Notes: a model not told the origin generated them from the letters alone. A stretch of DNA of 64,000 nucleotides from an uncultured Planctomycetota bacterium (GCA_900696465.1 CAADGE010000020.1:80912-144911), one strand, 5' to 3'; counted from the first letter of the stretch, positions 37,317 through 46,993 are shown. Numbers and translations: made by a program.

Positions 37317-40106
37317 ATGCAAGGCGTCGCCACATCTGGGAGCACCTTCCGTTCGAAAGCAATCGGGCTGCTCATCCTTCTGGCGCTGACATGGGCCACA
37401 CTGCTGCTCTGTGACGTCGCCACAGGTCAGGACGATCCCGCGGCGAGGCCTGCGGCTGGCGCTTCTTCCGACGGCAATGGCTGGCCGACCCTGTTTTCCC
37501 GTCTCCTGGCCGTACCGATCAAGCTGACGGACGTCTCCGACCTTCGCGTCTATGCGATCCCGATGTGCCTGGCAGGAATGCTGATTGTTCTGTCGGTGCT
37601 GCCGCAGGTTCCTCGCAAGTCCGAGGAATACGTGGAGAACAAGACAAAACTGCCAAAAAAAATTCCGTCGGACTCCGTATCGCTGCCGAAGGTTAGTCGC
37701 CCGCACATGACATGGTCCGGCTTTATCGGCTTCGAAGGCCTGTTGCTGATCGTTCTTTGCGGAGCGATCGCCTCAGCGGTGTTCAACGAGACATGGGAAC
37801 TCTCTCGCGGTTACCTGTTCTTCCTGGCGTGTCAGATGGCTTGGGCCGTCCTTCTCTCGCGCGTTTTCTTGCACATCTCGCTTGCGCGCCTCTTCGCGGC
37901 AGGTTCGTTGCTCGCCGTCATCGCAGCCGCCTTGTCGCTCTGGCACCTTTATGCCTTGGGTGAACGATTCTTCCAGTTGCCGGTAGGCCCGATCACCATC
38001 ACCGCCGCCCTCGGGGCCCTGTGGGGTGCGATGGCCGTGGCCTGGATCGCCGGCCTCCGATCGTCACCGTCGGTAAATACCCCGGCGTTGCGGAGCGTAC
38101 TGTGTGCCATCGTTGTGGCATCAGTCGCGCTCTGGATGGCCGGCGCCGCCGGGCGACGCGGTGCCTTCCTGGCGTTGCTCGCAGCCATGGTCGTCATCGT
38201 GGGCCTCATGATCTGGCATGGCTTTCCGTCGAAGCGCGCTCGCGCCGGTCTGGTTGCGATGGTGCTACTGCTGGCCGCTGGAGCCGGCGCCTATGTCCGC
38301 CAGCAGGCACTCAGTCCCGAGCGCGTGGCCAGCGTTCCGCTTCGGATTCGCTTTACTTACTGGTCCAAAGCGCTTGACATGCTTCGCGATCGGCCGCTCC
38401 TAGGACATGGACCGGACATGTTCATCTGCGATATGACGACGGCACTGGCACGCAAACGGGCCGAGATGCCGACCATCCTGCACGGCGAAGTGGATTTTGA
38501 CGCTCACAACGAATGGATACAGGCACTTTTCGAGTTGGGGGTTCCGGCCGGGCTTGCCTATCTGGCGCTGCCCCTGGTCGCAATCGGATCAGCGATCGGT
38601 GCGTGGCGTAAAGCGAGTGATCCCATCCATCGTGCCGCGCTACTGGCGTGCATTGCAGGTCTGGTGGACATCGTGGTCGCCGAATCCAGCAGTATCAATC
38701 TTCGCCATGCAATGCTCGCGTCCTGGTATTGGTCTATCCTTGGGTTGACGGTGGGTCTCGCTCGCAATGACGAGCGTCGGGCTTCGTCTTTTGTCGAAGC
38801 GACGCAGACTACGCTGCGATTCGGTGGCATCGCTCTGGCGATAGTTCTATTCTTCGTGGTGGCGTCGGATCTTCGCGCGGCCCTGTCGCATGCACGCGGT
38901 CGCTCGCTCATGCATCGGGATGATGCCGCCGCCGTATCACAACTGGATCACGCCCTCGGCAGGTTCGGCGCTGCACGCTGGATATCGACTCGAACATACC
39001 TCGGGCATTCATTGTCCTCCATGGTGCGGGCTGTTCGCCTCGATCCCGCCGCCGGCGCATCATCAGATACCCAGCCGGCACTCGCCCCGGCGGATACCGC
39101 GATCCAGCAAACCGCCGATCGCGCCGTCGCCGTCTGGACACGGCTTCAGCAGCGCGCCGCTGGCTATCTCGACACCGGTTTTCGTCTCGCTGAAGCCACC
39201 ATGCTTGCCGGTGAAAACGATGCCGCCGTTCGTCTGCTCCGCGAGTACCTCGATACGGTGAATCCCTATGACAAGCAGGCCAATTCACTCCTGGCGAGCA
39301 TGGGTTCGCTCACACCCATGCAGCAGCTCGACACGGTCATCCGGTCCTTGCGGGCAGATCGGTGGGATTCAAACCTGCTGGCCCGTGCGACACAGGCCAT
39401 GTCCGCACCGGCCGTTGCCGAAGTCTGGACGCAGCGAGTTCGTGAGGCGATGAATGATCTCAAAAACGCCGATGCTGCGAGCTGGCAACACCCACTGGCT
39501 CCGGAGATTCTGAGGGTCGAGGTCTTCCGATTGATCAATCAGGGCGACATGCGTGGCGCGGCGGAGCTCCAGCTTCGAATCGCACGAGCTTATCACGCAC
39601 TCGCGGAGAGCAACGGCGATCTTCGAAGAAAACCCCTGCCGGAAGCAGAGTCCTGGTATTTGGCGTCACGGTTTCTCTTTGAGATAGATCCCGCGCAGTA
39701 TGCCGAAGCGCATCGCCGGATAGTCCTTGCGGAAAACTATGCAATCCAGGGGCTCATGACCGAAAAAATGCGACGGCCTCATCCCGGTGCGCCTTACGTC
39801 GGCGGCAAGGTGATGCCGCTCGATGCCCCGGATAACCTACGCGATCTCTGGCGATTCTCCGCGATGATGTATCTGGCGGTCAAAGGCGATCCGCAACAGA
39901 TCACCCTGCGCATCACGTGGAGTCTGCCGCCGGATCGTCACGACACTTCTCAAATCCAATCGGAATTGGGCGTGATTGCTGCGGAACTCGTGCAGCGCCT
40001 TTCCGTGCTGCCGGAACAGATTCGCCCGCCGAGTTTCCCGCGACTCGTGGAACTGGCCCGACAATTTGGCGCTCGCAGGACTGCGCCATCGACAGGTGGG
40101 CCGTGA
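37317..40106 (+). CDS. O-antigen ligase/polymerase-like membrane protein, first of tandem pair
   Basis: A 929-aa protein. The N-terminal half (about residues 10-500) has roughly a dozen membrane helices and the Wzy_C/O-antigen-ligase pattern: FQLPVGPITITAALGAL, AGRRGAFLALLAAM, LLGHGPDMFICDMTTAL and AHNEWIQALFELGVPAGLAY. The C-terminal 400 residues are soluble and helical with TPR-like character (DTGFRLAEATMLAGENDAAV, LREYLDTVNPYDKQ). This architecture suits a periplasmic glycan ligase or polymerase. Its stop overlaps the start of a clear paralogue, pointing to tandem duplication. Confidence 0.82.
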   Translation: MQGVATSGSTFRSKAIGLLILLALTWATLLLCDVATGQDDPAARPAAGASSDGNGWPTLFSRLLAVPIKLTDVSDLRVYAIPMCLAGMLIVLSVLPQVPRKSEEYVENKTKLPKKIPSDSVSLPKVSRPHMTWSGFIGFEGLLLIVLCGAIASAVFNETWELSRGYLFFLACQMAWAVLLSRVFLHISLARLFAAGSLLAVIAAALSLWHLYALGERFFQLPVGPITITAALGALWGAMAVAWIAGLRSSPSVNTPALRSVLCAIVVASVALWMAGAAGRRGAFLALLAAMVVIVGLMIWHGFPSKRARAGLVAMVLLLAAGAGAYVRQQALSPERVASVPLRIRFTYWSKALDMLRDRPLLGHGPDMFICDMTTALARKRAEMPTILHGEVDFDAHNEWIQALFELGVPAGLAYLALPLVAIGSAIGAWRKASDPIHRAALLACIAGLVDIVVAESSSINLRHAMLASWYWSILGLTVGLARNDERRASSFVEATQTTLRFGGIALAIVLFFVVASDLRAALSHARGRSLMHRDDAAAVSQLDHALGRFGAARWISTRTYLGHSLSSMVRAVRLDPAAGASSDTQPALAPADTAIQQTADRAVAVWTRLQQRAAGYLDTGFRLAEATMLAGENDAAVRLLREYLDTVNPYDKQANSLLASMGSLTPMQQLDTVIRSLRADRWDSNLLARATQAMSAPAVAEVWTQRVREAMNDLKNADAASWQHPLAPEILRVEVFRLINQGDMRGAAELQLRIARAYHALAESNGDLRRKPLPEAESWYLASRFLFEIDPAQYAEAHRRIVLAENYAIQGLMTEKMRRPHPGAPYVGGKVMPLDAPDNLRDLWRFSAMMYLAVKGDPQQITLRITWSLPPDRHDTSQIQSELGVIAAELVQRLSVLPEQIRPPSFPRLVELARQFGARRTAPSTGGP

Positions 40107-42790
40107 AACGATACCGAGGCAGAGGCCGAAGTGAGTCGCCCATGCCCCGGTCGAACGGGCGAAGCATCGCGGACATACTTTGCATTGCGAACGTCTGCCT
40201 CGTTCTCACCTGGGCGACCATCCTGCTCAACGATGTGCCAGAGCGAAGGCGCGATGCCCCGGTGAGCGCCTGGCCGCCTTCGCGCATCAGCCGCCTGCTG
40301 ACCGTGCCGATCCCGTCGACAGGAATGACGGATCTTCGCAACTATGCCGTGCCGACCGGCCTTGCATGGCTGCTGATCCTGTTCGCGCTGGGTCGCGGTA
40401 GTTTCACGCATGTCCACGACGACGGTCGGGTTTCTGTCCCACGGACGCCCGGAGCAGAAGACCATTCGAGCTTCCTGAAAACCTGGTGGTTTGAATCCCT
40501 TGCAATCGTCACCGTCTCCTGGTCGCTGCTTTCGGCGGCAGTGAACGGCACTTGGTCAATCTCGCAGGGTTGGATCTTCTCGCTCGCCTCTGGGTGCGGT
40601 TGGGCGATTCTCATCGCCCGATTCATTGCACTCAAGCAGATTGGCGCGGTCGTTCGAGTCGCGTCCGTTATCCTCGCAGTTTCGGCGCTTCTGGCACTCT
40701 GGCATCGCTTCGCCATGGGAGATGCCTTCTTCGAGCTGCCGATCGGACCGGTCACCATCACGGCGGCCCTCGGGGCTCTCGGCACGGCCTTCGCCGCGGT
40801 CTGGCTGTACTGTGCGATGCTGTTTCGCTCAGATCATCAGCGAATTACTCCGGCTTCGGTTGCCTGGCCGATTGTCACGGGTGCCATCTCCGTTGCACTC
40901 CTGACCGTCGCCGCGCGGCGCGGTGCCTGGATCGCACTGGTCGCGGCCTTGGCGCTGACCATCGGCATGGCGACGAGCATCCGCTTCCGCGGCCGACCGC
41001 TTCACGCTGCATTGCTGCTGATCCTCGTCGCTGGTCTCCTCACCGCCGGCATCCACCTCCAGCAGAACGTCATGAGCCCCAGAGGCACGGCGACTGCCAC
41101 CGTGCAAGTGCGGGCGGCTTACTGGAAGCATCTGCTCAGCCAGCTTCCAACGAAGCTGCTTTTCGGCAACGGCCCGGACACCTTCGCGTCTGAGATGACG
41201 ACGGCCATGGCGCTCAAGCGCGCCGAGCAGCCGCGCTTCTTTCGTGGGCGCGTTGACTACGAGGCCCACAACGAATGGCTTCAGTCGGCATTCGAGCTGG
41301 GTCTACCCGGTTTCGCAGCGTACATCGCGCTGCCGCTGGGTGTCATCGCAGGGGCGATCCGCCGATGGAGGTATGCACCAACAGAAAGCAGTGCCGCGCT
41401 GCGAATGGCCTGCGCCGCGGGACTGATCGTCATCTTTGTTTCAGATTCCGGAAGCATCAACCTGCGACATCCGATTCTCTCTGCCTGGTACTGGACCCTC
41501 CTTGGTGTCGCGCTGGCACTCCTTCGGACAGCAGACGCCGCTCCATCGGATGCGGTCCGGCCGCAAGTGCGAAGGCCCCTCATCCGATGGTCGGCCTTTC
41601 TCGCCGCAACTTTCCTGGTGCTGCTCGTCGTCATGGACATTCGCCACGGAATGTTCCACGCACAAGGGCGGATGGCCATGAGCAGTGACGTCGAATCCGC
41701 ACGAGAACTCTTTGAGCGATCGCTCGGCAGATTCGGCATCCGCAACTGGTTATGGATCCGCAGTGACCTTGCCACACTGCATTCCAATCGACTGCGAGCA
41801 AATCGTAAAGCTGAGGATTCTGCCCGACGAGCGGACGGCGCGCCGGCGATTGCCGCATGGCGCGAGGTTTACGACGCCTGTCCGGGTTATCCGGAAGCCG
41901 GTTACCGATTGGCCGAGGCGCTGTTTCTCACCGGCGATACAGATTCTGCCCGCGATGTCGTGAGCGAATACCTCCGTCGCATTCACCCGTATGACCGGAT
42001 GGCAAATCTGCTCCGCATTCAACTCGGCGGGCTGTCATCGCTCGATAAACTCGACGGTGCCCGGCGCGCGATTCGTAGTTCGCCGATCGACAGCATTCTC
42101 GCCGGCATCGCCTTACGCGAGTTGGCAACCGATGAACCACTCGATGACTGGGCTCGCCTTGTTGAGCAGGCCCGGCTCGACGCGCGCAAGCCGGATGCCT
42201 CCGAGTGGATCGACCCGCTCGCACCCGAAACCCTGCGGCTGGAAGCCGTGCGACAGGCCGCAGCCGGTCAGCTCGACGCCGCGGCGGAGTCTGCGACGCT
42301 GGCCGCCGAAATCTACGGAGTGCTCGCCGATCAGAACTCACCGATCCGTCGGCCCGCTCAGGTCGAGGCCGATGCGTGGTACCTTGCCGCGCGCATGCGC
42401 TTTGATGCCCGGCCCGGTCAATACAAAGCCGCCTTTGAGATGATCCGTCGGGCGGAGCGTGAGGCGCGCCTCGAACTGGCGGCCCAGCCGGGTCGCAGTC
42501 CGAATCAGCTCGATCTATCTCCCGTGGCCCTGCGAAACCGCACGCCCGAGCTGCGGCAGCTTCTGCGGTTCTCCGCACAGATGCACATGGTCGTCGGCGC
42601 CGATCCTTTCGAGATCGCGCGACGGGCCAACTGGTCGCTGCCGGGTGAGACGCACACGCAGTCGCAGGTCGATCTCGAACTGGCCCGAATGGCGGCCGAG
42701 CTGGTCAGCGCGCTTTCCACGCTGACGGAAGCGGAGCGACCTTCCACCATGCCGCGCCTGGAGCAACTCGCTCGACAGGCAGGGACATAG
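40103..42790 (+). CDS. O-antigen ligase/polymerase-like membrane protein, second of tandem pair
   Basis: About 895 aa, paralogous to the preceding protein along its whole length. Shared motifs are FELPIGPVTITAALGAL, VAARRGAWIALVAAL, LFGNGPDTFASEMTTAMALK, AHNEWLQSAFELGLPGFAAY and a TPR-like C-terminus (AGYRLAEALFLTGDTDSARD, EYLRRIHPYDRM). I chose the GTG at 40103, which overlaps the upstream TGA (GTGA) and has AGGTGG before it; an ATG at 40142 is the alternative. Translational coupling suggests the two products are needed together. Confidence 0.82.
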   Translation: MKRYRGRGRSESPMPRSNGRSIADILCIANVCLVLTWATILLNDVPERRRDAPVSAWPPSRISRLLTVPIPSTGMTDLRNYAVPTGLAWLLILFALGRGSFTHVHDDGRVSVPRTPGAEDHSSFLKTWWFESLAIVTVSWSLLSAAVNGTWSISQGWIFSLASGCGWAILIARFIALKQIGAVVRVASVILAVSALLALWHRFAMGDAFFELPIGPVTITAALGALGTAFAAVWLYCAMLFRSDHQRITPASVAWPIVTGAISVALLTVAARRGAWIALVAALALTIGMATSIRFRGRPLHAALLLILVAGLLTAGIHLQQNVMSPRGTATATVQVRAAYWKHLLSQLPTKLLFGNGPDTFASEMTTAMALKRAEQPRFFRGRVDYEAHNEWLQSAFELGLPGFAAYIALPLGVIAGAIRRWRYAPTESSAALRMACAAGLIVIFVSDSGSINLRHPILSAWYWTLLGVALALLRTADAAPSDAVRPQVRRPLIRWSAFLAATFLVLLVVMDIRHGMFHAQGRMAMSSDVESARELFERSLGRFGIRNWLWIRSDLATLHSNRLRANRKAEDSARRADGAPAIAAWREVYDACPGYPEAGYRLAEALFLTGDTDSARDVVSEYLRRIHPYDRMANLLRIQLGGLSSLDKLDGARRAIRSSPIDSILAGIALRELATDEPLDDWARLVEQARLDARKPDASEWIDPLAPETLRLEAVRQAAAGQLDAAAESATLAAEIYGVLADQNSPIRRPAQVEADAWYLAARMRFDARPGQYKAAFEMIRRAEREARLELAAQPGRSPNQLDLSPVALRNRTPELRQLLRFSAQMHMVVGADPFEIARRANWSLPGETHTQSQVDLELARMAAELVSALSTLTEAERPSTMPRLEQLARQAGT

Positions 42791-42826
42791 CAGCGTCAGG
42801 AATTGCATTGGCACAAAATGCGTTGA

Positions 42827-43459
42827 CTACGATTCATCCGCCGGCTTGGGCTCTGCGAGGAGCACCCGTCCCAGATGGATTCGGTAGGCGACCTGCGGGG
42901 GCAGACAGACATCGGTAGAAAAGCCGCGCGGCGCCTCGCCGGCCATGAGGTAGGCATCGGTGCCGTCGATACGGCATTTTAGAACGGCGTGCAGTTGTCC
43001 CTCGACGTCGAAGCATGCCGCGACCGACAGCTCTTCGATCTTCGCCTGCGGCGCAACCCGATCTACGATAGCCCGTGCTTCGCGTTGCGGGTCGAAATCG
43101 TCCTCCGGCTGGGGCGACCGCTGGGCTACCTGCATGACCAGCATGAATCGTGTCCCCAGATGCAGATGGAAGATGTCTTCTGCGTCCAAGCCGTAGGCGG
43201 GGTAATAGTTCGGCTCGGTCCTGCCGATCACGACAAAATGTCCGCGGTCGCCTTCGCCTATGTGTTGCAAGTCGAACGGAAAGACAGCCACCGGGCCTTC
43301 GCCTTCGAGCGGATTGGCGTCGAAGATTCGTCCCACACCCAGCACATCCGGCGCACGTTCGCCGAGCTGTTCTCGGAGGTAGGCCAGCGCCAGCGCGGCC
43401 CAGGCCGACAAGTTCTCAGCATTCGGTGCAGAAGCAGGTCGGTCCATGACATGCAACAT
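42827..43459 (-). CDS. Protein of unknown function (210 aa)
   Basis: I do not recognise a family. The 210-aa product starts MLHVMDRPASAP and has no signal peptide or membrane helix. It has alternating strand-like segments (RGHFVVIGRTEPNYYP, TRFMLVMQVAQRSP, VAACFDVEGQLHAVLKCRID, VAYRIHLGRVLLAEPKP), suggesting an alpha/beta soluble fold. The frame stays open much further upstream, but that part is antisense to the kinase at 43541 and was excluded. It is transcribed divergently from that kinase with 81 bases between starts, so the two may share regulation. Confidence 0.6.
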   Translation of the reverse strand: MLHVMDRPASAPNAENLSAWAALALAYLREQLGERAPDVLGVGRIFDANPLEGEGPVAVFPFDLQHIGEGDRGHFVVIGRTEPNYYPAYGLDAEDIFHLHLGTRFMLVMQVAQRSPQPEDDFDPQREARAIVDRVAPQAKIEELSVAACFDVEGQLHAVLKCRIDGTDAYLMAGEAPRGFSTDVCLPPQVAYRIHLGRVLLAEPKPADES

Positions 43460-43540
43460 AGTCTTTTGTCGCCGGGCGGCCAAGCGGATATATAGTGAAA
43501 CGGTGCGGGGCGTACCCGTGCTGAAGATGGATGTCCCTGC

Positions 43541-44833
43541 ATGAGCCGACCCGATTCTCAAAACCCCTCCGGCCCCGCGCGGGACAAGCCGCCGCCGGGC
43601 TGGAAACCGGTGCCGCTGGTCTGTCCGCAGTGCAAGGCGCAGTACCTCCCTCTGCGACCGACGGCCGGTCGGCGCGTTCGCTGCAGGCACTGCAAACACG
43701 TCTGGCGGGATGAAGCCGCCGCAGTGGACAAAGTCTCGGACGCTTTGGAATCCGCGGCGACGGCGTGGTCGCAGCTCGGCTCGACGATGCTGGCCGCCGC
43801 CGATCATGGCTCGACCATGGGCCGGATCGCTTCCAAGTTTGCGCGCACTCCAATTCCCATGCCCGGCGAGTGGGTCGGAAAGAAGCTCGGTCGCTACGAA
43901 GTACGATCTGTTCTTGGTCTCGGCGCGATGGGCCACGTCTATGAGGCCTACGATGAAGACCTGCAGCGTACGGTGGCTTTGAAGATTCTCCCGCGTCGGA
44001 TCGATCCATTGCACCAGCCGCTGGGTCTGCGGATGTTCTTGCAGGAAGCGCGTGTCGCGGCCGGCATCCAGCACCCGAATGTCGTGACCGTCTACGAAAT
44101 CGGGCAGGAGGGCGGCATCTACTACTTCGTCATGGAGCGCGTCCACGGGATTACCCTGGCGACGCTGGTCGATCAGTCGGGTCCTCTGCCGATGTACCAG
44201 GCCTGCTATGTCATCGCCCATGCGGCGAAGGGACTGGCCGCGGGGCATGCCCTCGGCGTGGTGCATCGTGACGTCAAGCCCGGCAACATCATGATCGACA
44301 CCGCGGGCCAGGTGAAAGTGACCGACTTCGGACTGGCGAATGTGTCGGGCGCGGCAGGCATCGAAGAACTGGCCGAGCGCACGCTGGGCACGCCGGGCTG
44401 GCTGTCACCGGAAGTGGCTCGCGGCGAACGGCCCACGTCGGCGAGCGATATTTACAGTCTTGGCCTGACGCTTTACTACGCGCTGACCAAAGACCGCCTC
44501 GTGTCGGCGAAGACCAAGAGCGGCATGATTGACCAGCAGAAGGAAGCCAAGAGCATCCGGCGCGAGCAGCTTCCTGCTGACTGGCCACCGCGGCTGTGCG
44601 AAATTCTGCTGCAATGTCTCCACGCAGACCCGAATCGTCGCTACCAATCCGCCGACCAGCTCGGAACGGACCTGTTGCGTGCGTTGGTACACGACGAGCG
44701 TGACGGCACAGTGGTCCTGGAGGAGGAAGGGCGCAGCGGACGTTCCCGGGGCATCGCGAGGGTATGGTGGGGTTTTGTTGCTGTGGTGCTGATACTGCTG
44801 GCGATCCTGGGTGTTTGGCTCCTGGCAGGATGA
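43541..44833 (+). CDS. Ser/Thr protein kinase with N-terminal zinc ribbon
   Basis: A 430-aa protein. A zinc ribbon at about residues 27-55 has CPQC and CRHC pairs of the MJ0042 type. A linker of about 60 residues leads to the kinase domain (about 115-380): GLGAMGHVYEAYDED, ATP Lys in VALKILPRR, VVHRDVKPGNIM near residue 243, VTDFGLANVS and GTPGWLSPEVARGE. A C-terminal membrane helix (WWGFVAVVLILLAILGVWLLAG) ends the protein. All catalytic residues are present. No substrate can be named; the SpoIIE phosphatases elsewhere in the window could oppose it. Confidence 0.93.
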   Translation: MSRPDSQNPSGPARDKPPPGWKPVPLVCPQCKAQYLPLRPTAGRRVRCRHCKHVWRDEAAAVDKVSDALESAATAWSQLGSTMLAAADHGSTMGRIASKFARTPIPMPGEWVGKKLGRYEVRSVLGLGAMGHVYEAYDEDLQRTVALKILPRRIDPLHQPLGLRMFLQEARVAAGIQHPNVVTVYEIGQEGGIYYFVMERVHGITLATLVDQSGPLPMYQACYVIAHAAKGLAAGHALGVVHRDVKPGNIMIDTAGQVKVTDFGLANVSGAAGIEELAERTLGTPGWLSPEVARGERPTSASDIYSLGLTLYYALTKDRLVSAKTKSGMIDQQKEAKSIRREQLPADWPPRLCEILLQCLHADPNRRYQSADQLGTDLLRALVHDERDGTVVLEEEGRSGRSRGIARVWWGFVAVVLILLAILGVWLLAG

Positions 44834-44957
44834 GTGCGTGGTACAGGAGTTGCGGATGGCAACGATGGCCGATTCGTGTTGATGTGTGCTGCAGTCCGGG
44901 CATTGCCCATCGCCATTGCCCAACGCATCCCCAACACCGGCAGGCGGCGAGCCGAAC

Positions 44958-44981
44958 AAAAGGGGGACATTCTACTTTTTT
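44958..44981. repeat. Solo REP-like sequence (GGGGGACATTCTACTTTTTT)
   Basis: AAAA, then GGGGGACATTCTAC, then TTTTTT, in the intergenic space after the zinc-ribbon kinase. I recall GGGGACATTCTAC-type sequences as dispersed repeats near REP-associated transposases in other bacteria. No transposase is present here, so this is probably a lone copy. The T run could also end the kinase transcript, but no stem precedes it. Confidence 0.4.
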
Positions 44982-45027
44982 GTCTCTGAGAAGGGGAAGT
45001 GGCAGTACGACAGGGAATCGAATAGAG

Positions 45028-45528
45028 CTATCGGTGCTGCTGGGCGCGGATGAAATACCACGTCATCGTACCCAGGAGCAGAACGATCATCAGCGGCAGA
45101 AAGGCCAGTCCGATACCGTCGCGCTCGCCCTGTGCCGTGCGGATCATCAGCCATGCGAGGATCGCGAACAGCCAGACGACTTCGCACTTGATCAGCGACA
45201 CCAATCGCACTGCCAGCGCGTACTGCATGGGGGCGTTCGACTCGGTGATTTCCCAGAGGTAATTGTGCCTGTGCGGGCTGCGGCCGATGAAGGTCATAAG
45301 CACGTATAGAACCAGCCCCACGCCGGGGAGGATGAAGATCATTTCGCGGCTTCCCCAGCCGTCGGGTTCGCCGTTGAGGTCAAAATGCGTCGGGATCGTC
45401 TCCGGCAGAGCGGAATAGCAGGCAACGGGGACGACGATCAAAAAGAGCAGCCCAAGGATCGTGAGCCCCTCCAGAAGCCAGACGCCCGGCTGTCTGCGTA
45501 GCTCAGATATGGGCCTGCTGGTTGTCAA
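45028..45528 (-). CDS. DUF1648 domain membrane protein
   Basis: A 166-aa membrane protein with four hydrophobic segments (about residues 19-38, 66-84, 108-128 and 135-155). After the first helix it has the DUF1648 hallmark ALPETIPTHFDLNGEPDGWG, seen in SdpI-like immunity and other small membrane proteins. Function is unknown; an SdpI-type role cannot be claimed without the accompanying genes. The start is TTG at 45528. It is divergent from the LacI gene. Confidence 0.8.
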   Translation of the reverse strand: MTTSRPISELRRQPGVWLLEGLTILGLLFLIVVPVACYSALPETIPTHFDLNGEPDGWGSREMIFILPGVGLVLYVLMTFIGRSPHRHNYLWEITESNAPMQYALAVRLVSLIKCEVVWLFAILAWLMIRTAQGERDGIGLAFLPLMIVLLLGTMTWYFIRAQQHR

Positions 45529-45650
45529 ACTCTGCCCTCGCCGTCAGTCGTTCACCGTAGAACGGCATACGTGCTCACGCGACTTCTGGCTAGGCCCCAT
45601 ACCTTGCGAAACTTAGCTCCATCCATCAGGATTAACGAAGCATTGGACTT

Positions 45651-45685
45651 CTGTTACGTTATCAAATACACTATTGATATAACAG
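45651..45685. promoter_or_regulatory. Inverted repeat upstream of lacI-type gene, possible operator
   Basis: CTGTTA-cgt-TATCAA on the left is mirrored by TTGATATAACAG on the right around an 8-base centre; apart from a 3-base insertion the arms match perfectly. ACGTTATC also recurs at 45706-45713 next to the AACGTT palindrome, close to the regulator's start. The AT-rich patch stands out from its GC-rich surroundings and lies in a 212-base divergent intergenic region. Confidence 0.4.
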
Positions 45686-45740
45686 TTACGAGGGTGCAGG
45701 ATTAAACGTTATCGGCACCCCGCTGACCTATGGGTGATGC

Positions 45741-46808
45741 ATGAGGATCGTCGACGGCAAGGCAAGGAGTGTCACCCTTAAGGACATCGCCGACCGGCTC
45801 GGTGTCTCCGCGATGACAGTCTCCCGGGCACTTTCCGGCAAGGCGCATCTCGTAAGCCCGGAAACGGCCCGACTTTGTCGCGAGACAGCGCAGGAGATGG
45901 GCTACACGCCCAACCTGATGGCCCGCAGTCTCCGCGGTGAACAGCTTAACACGGTGGTGATGTTCGCGGAATACATCTCCAGCCACCACTATCTGGCCGA
46001 GCTGGTGGACGTCGTGGCACGCTCCATCGAGAAGCGCAAATACGGAGTGATCAGTTGCCAGTCGATGCAGAGTTTTCATCAGGCGCTGCGGAACTTTCGT
46101 CTTGCCGGTGCCGTGGTGATTGCACCGCCGGAGGAGTTTTACGCCGATCCCTTCGGCGAGCAGCAGTACGGGGTTCATTATCATGCCCCGGTGGTGTTGA
46201 TTCACAGCGCCGTCGAGCAGTCGGTCTTCAACGAAGTCAGCCCCGACATTGTATCGTTCAACTATCACGCGGCCTGCCATCTGCTCGAACTGGGGCACAA
46301 GCACCTCGGCTACCTCGGCGGTCCGCGTGCGGAGGATGAGCCGCGCTGGTTTGAACTTCGGCGCAGGGGAATCGAGCGCGCTTTGGCGGAATTCGGTCTG
46401 CTGCCGACGAGTCTGCGTCAACAGTCCTGCCCCGACGCGAGCATGGGACCGGCGGCGTTGCAGCAGTTGCTGACGCGCTGGCCGGAGACCACGGCGATCC
46501 TGTGCATCAACGATGAAATCGCCATTTCGGCCATTACCGGGGCACAAGAGATGCGGTTGTCTGTGCCGCGCGATCTGTCTGTCGTCGGGTCGAATGATAT
46601 TCGCCTGGCGACGTTTTTCCGCCCGGCGCTGACGACGCTGGGCATCGACATCCGCGGGATGGTGGAGACGGCGCTGGACCTGCTCTTTGACGAGATCAGC
46701 GAGCGGCGGGAAGTTCCCGGACGTGAGCCGATCAAGATCAAGCTACCGGCCAACCTGATTGTGCGAAGTTCGACGGCGCCGCCGAGTCCGCTTTCGGTTT
46801 CGGCGTAG
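45741..46808 (+). CDS. LacI-family transcriptional regulator
   Basis: A 355-aa regulator. The N-terminal helix-turn-helix with hinge reads VTLKDIADRLGVSAMTVSRAL, then MGYTPNLMARSLR. A periplasmic-binding-protein-like effector domain follows, with LELGHKHLGYLGG, TAILCINDEIAISAITGAQE and the C-terminal LSVVGSNDIRLATFFRPALTT. It binds DNA as a dimer and responds to a sugar-like ligand that cannot be identified. No sugar catabolic operon is next to it, so it may be autoregulated through the inverted repeat at 45651 or control the divergent DUF1648 gene. Confidence 0.93.
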   Translation: MRIVDGKARSVTLKDIADRLGVSAMTVSRALSGKAHLVSPETARLCRETAQEMGYTPNLMARSLRGEQLNTVVMFAEYISSHHYLAELVDVVARSIEKRKYGVISCQSMQSFHQALRNFRLAGAVVIAPPEEFYADPFGEQQYGVHYHAPVVLIHSAVEQSVFNEVSPDIVSFNYHAACHLLELGHKHLGYLGGPRAEDEPRWFELRRRGIERALAEFGLLPTSLRQQSCPDASMGPAALQQLLTRWPETTAILCINDEIAISAITGAQEMRLSVPRDLSVVGSNDIRLATFFRPALTTLGIDIRGMVETALDLLFDEISERREVPGREPIKIKLPANLIVRSSTAPPSPLSVSA

Positions 46809-46993
46809 CTTCCTCGGTGTGCAACCGAGCATCGCCCTCGACGCCGGAACACCGTGTGACTAAACTGCTTCTTGCGGCGGTTCCGATCCATCGGCCGCCG
46901 AGCGCAATTGGGGGCGAGCTGAACAGGCATTATGGGGCAATCCGGCCTTCAATAGAGATCATGTCAGACGGCCGATTTGCCGTTTGTTAACGT

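Noticed and set aside
43460..44266. N-terminal half of the long minus-strand ORF ending at 42827
   Set aside because: It is antisense to the zinc-ribbon kinase, whose motifs are unambiguous. Only the part from the ATG at 43459 was kept.
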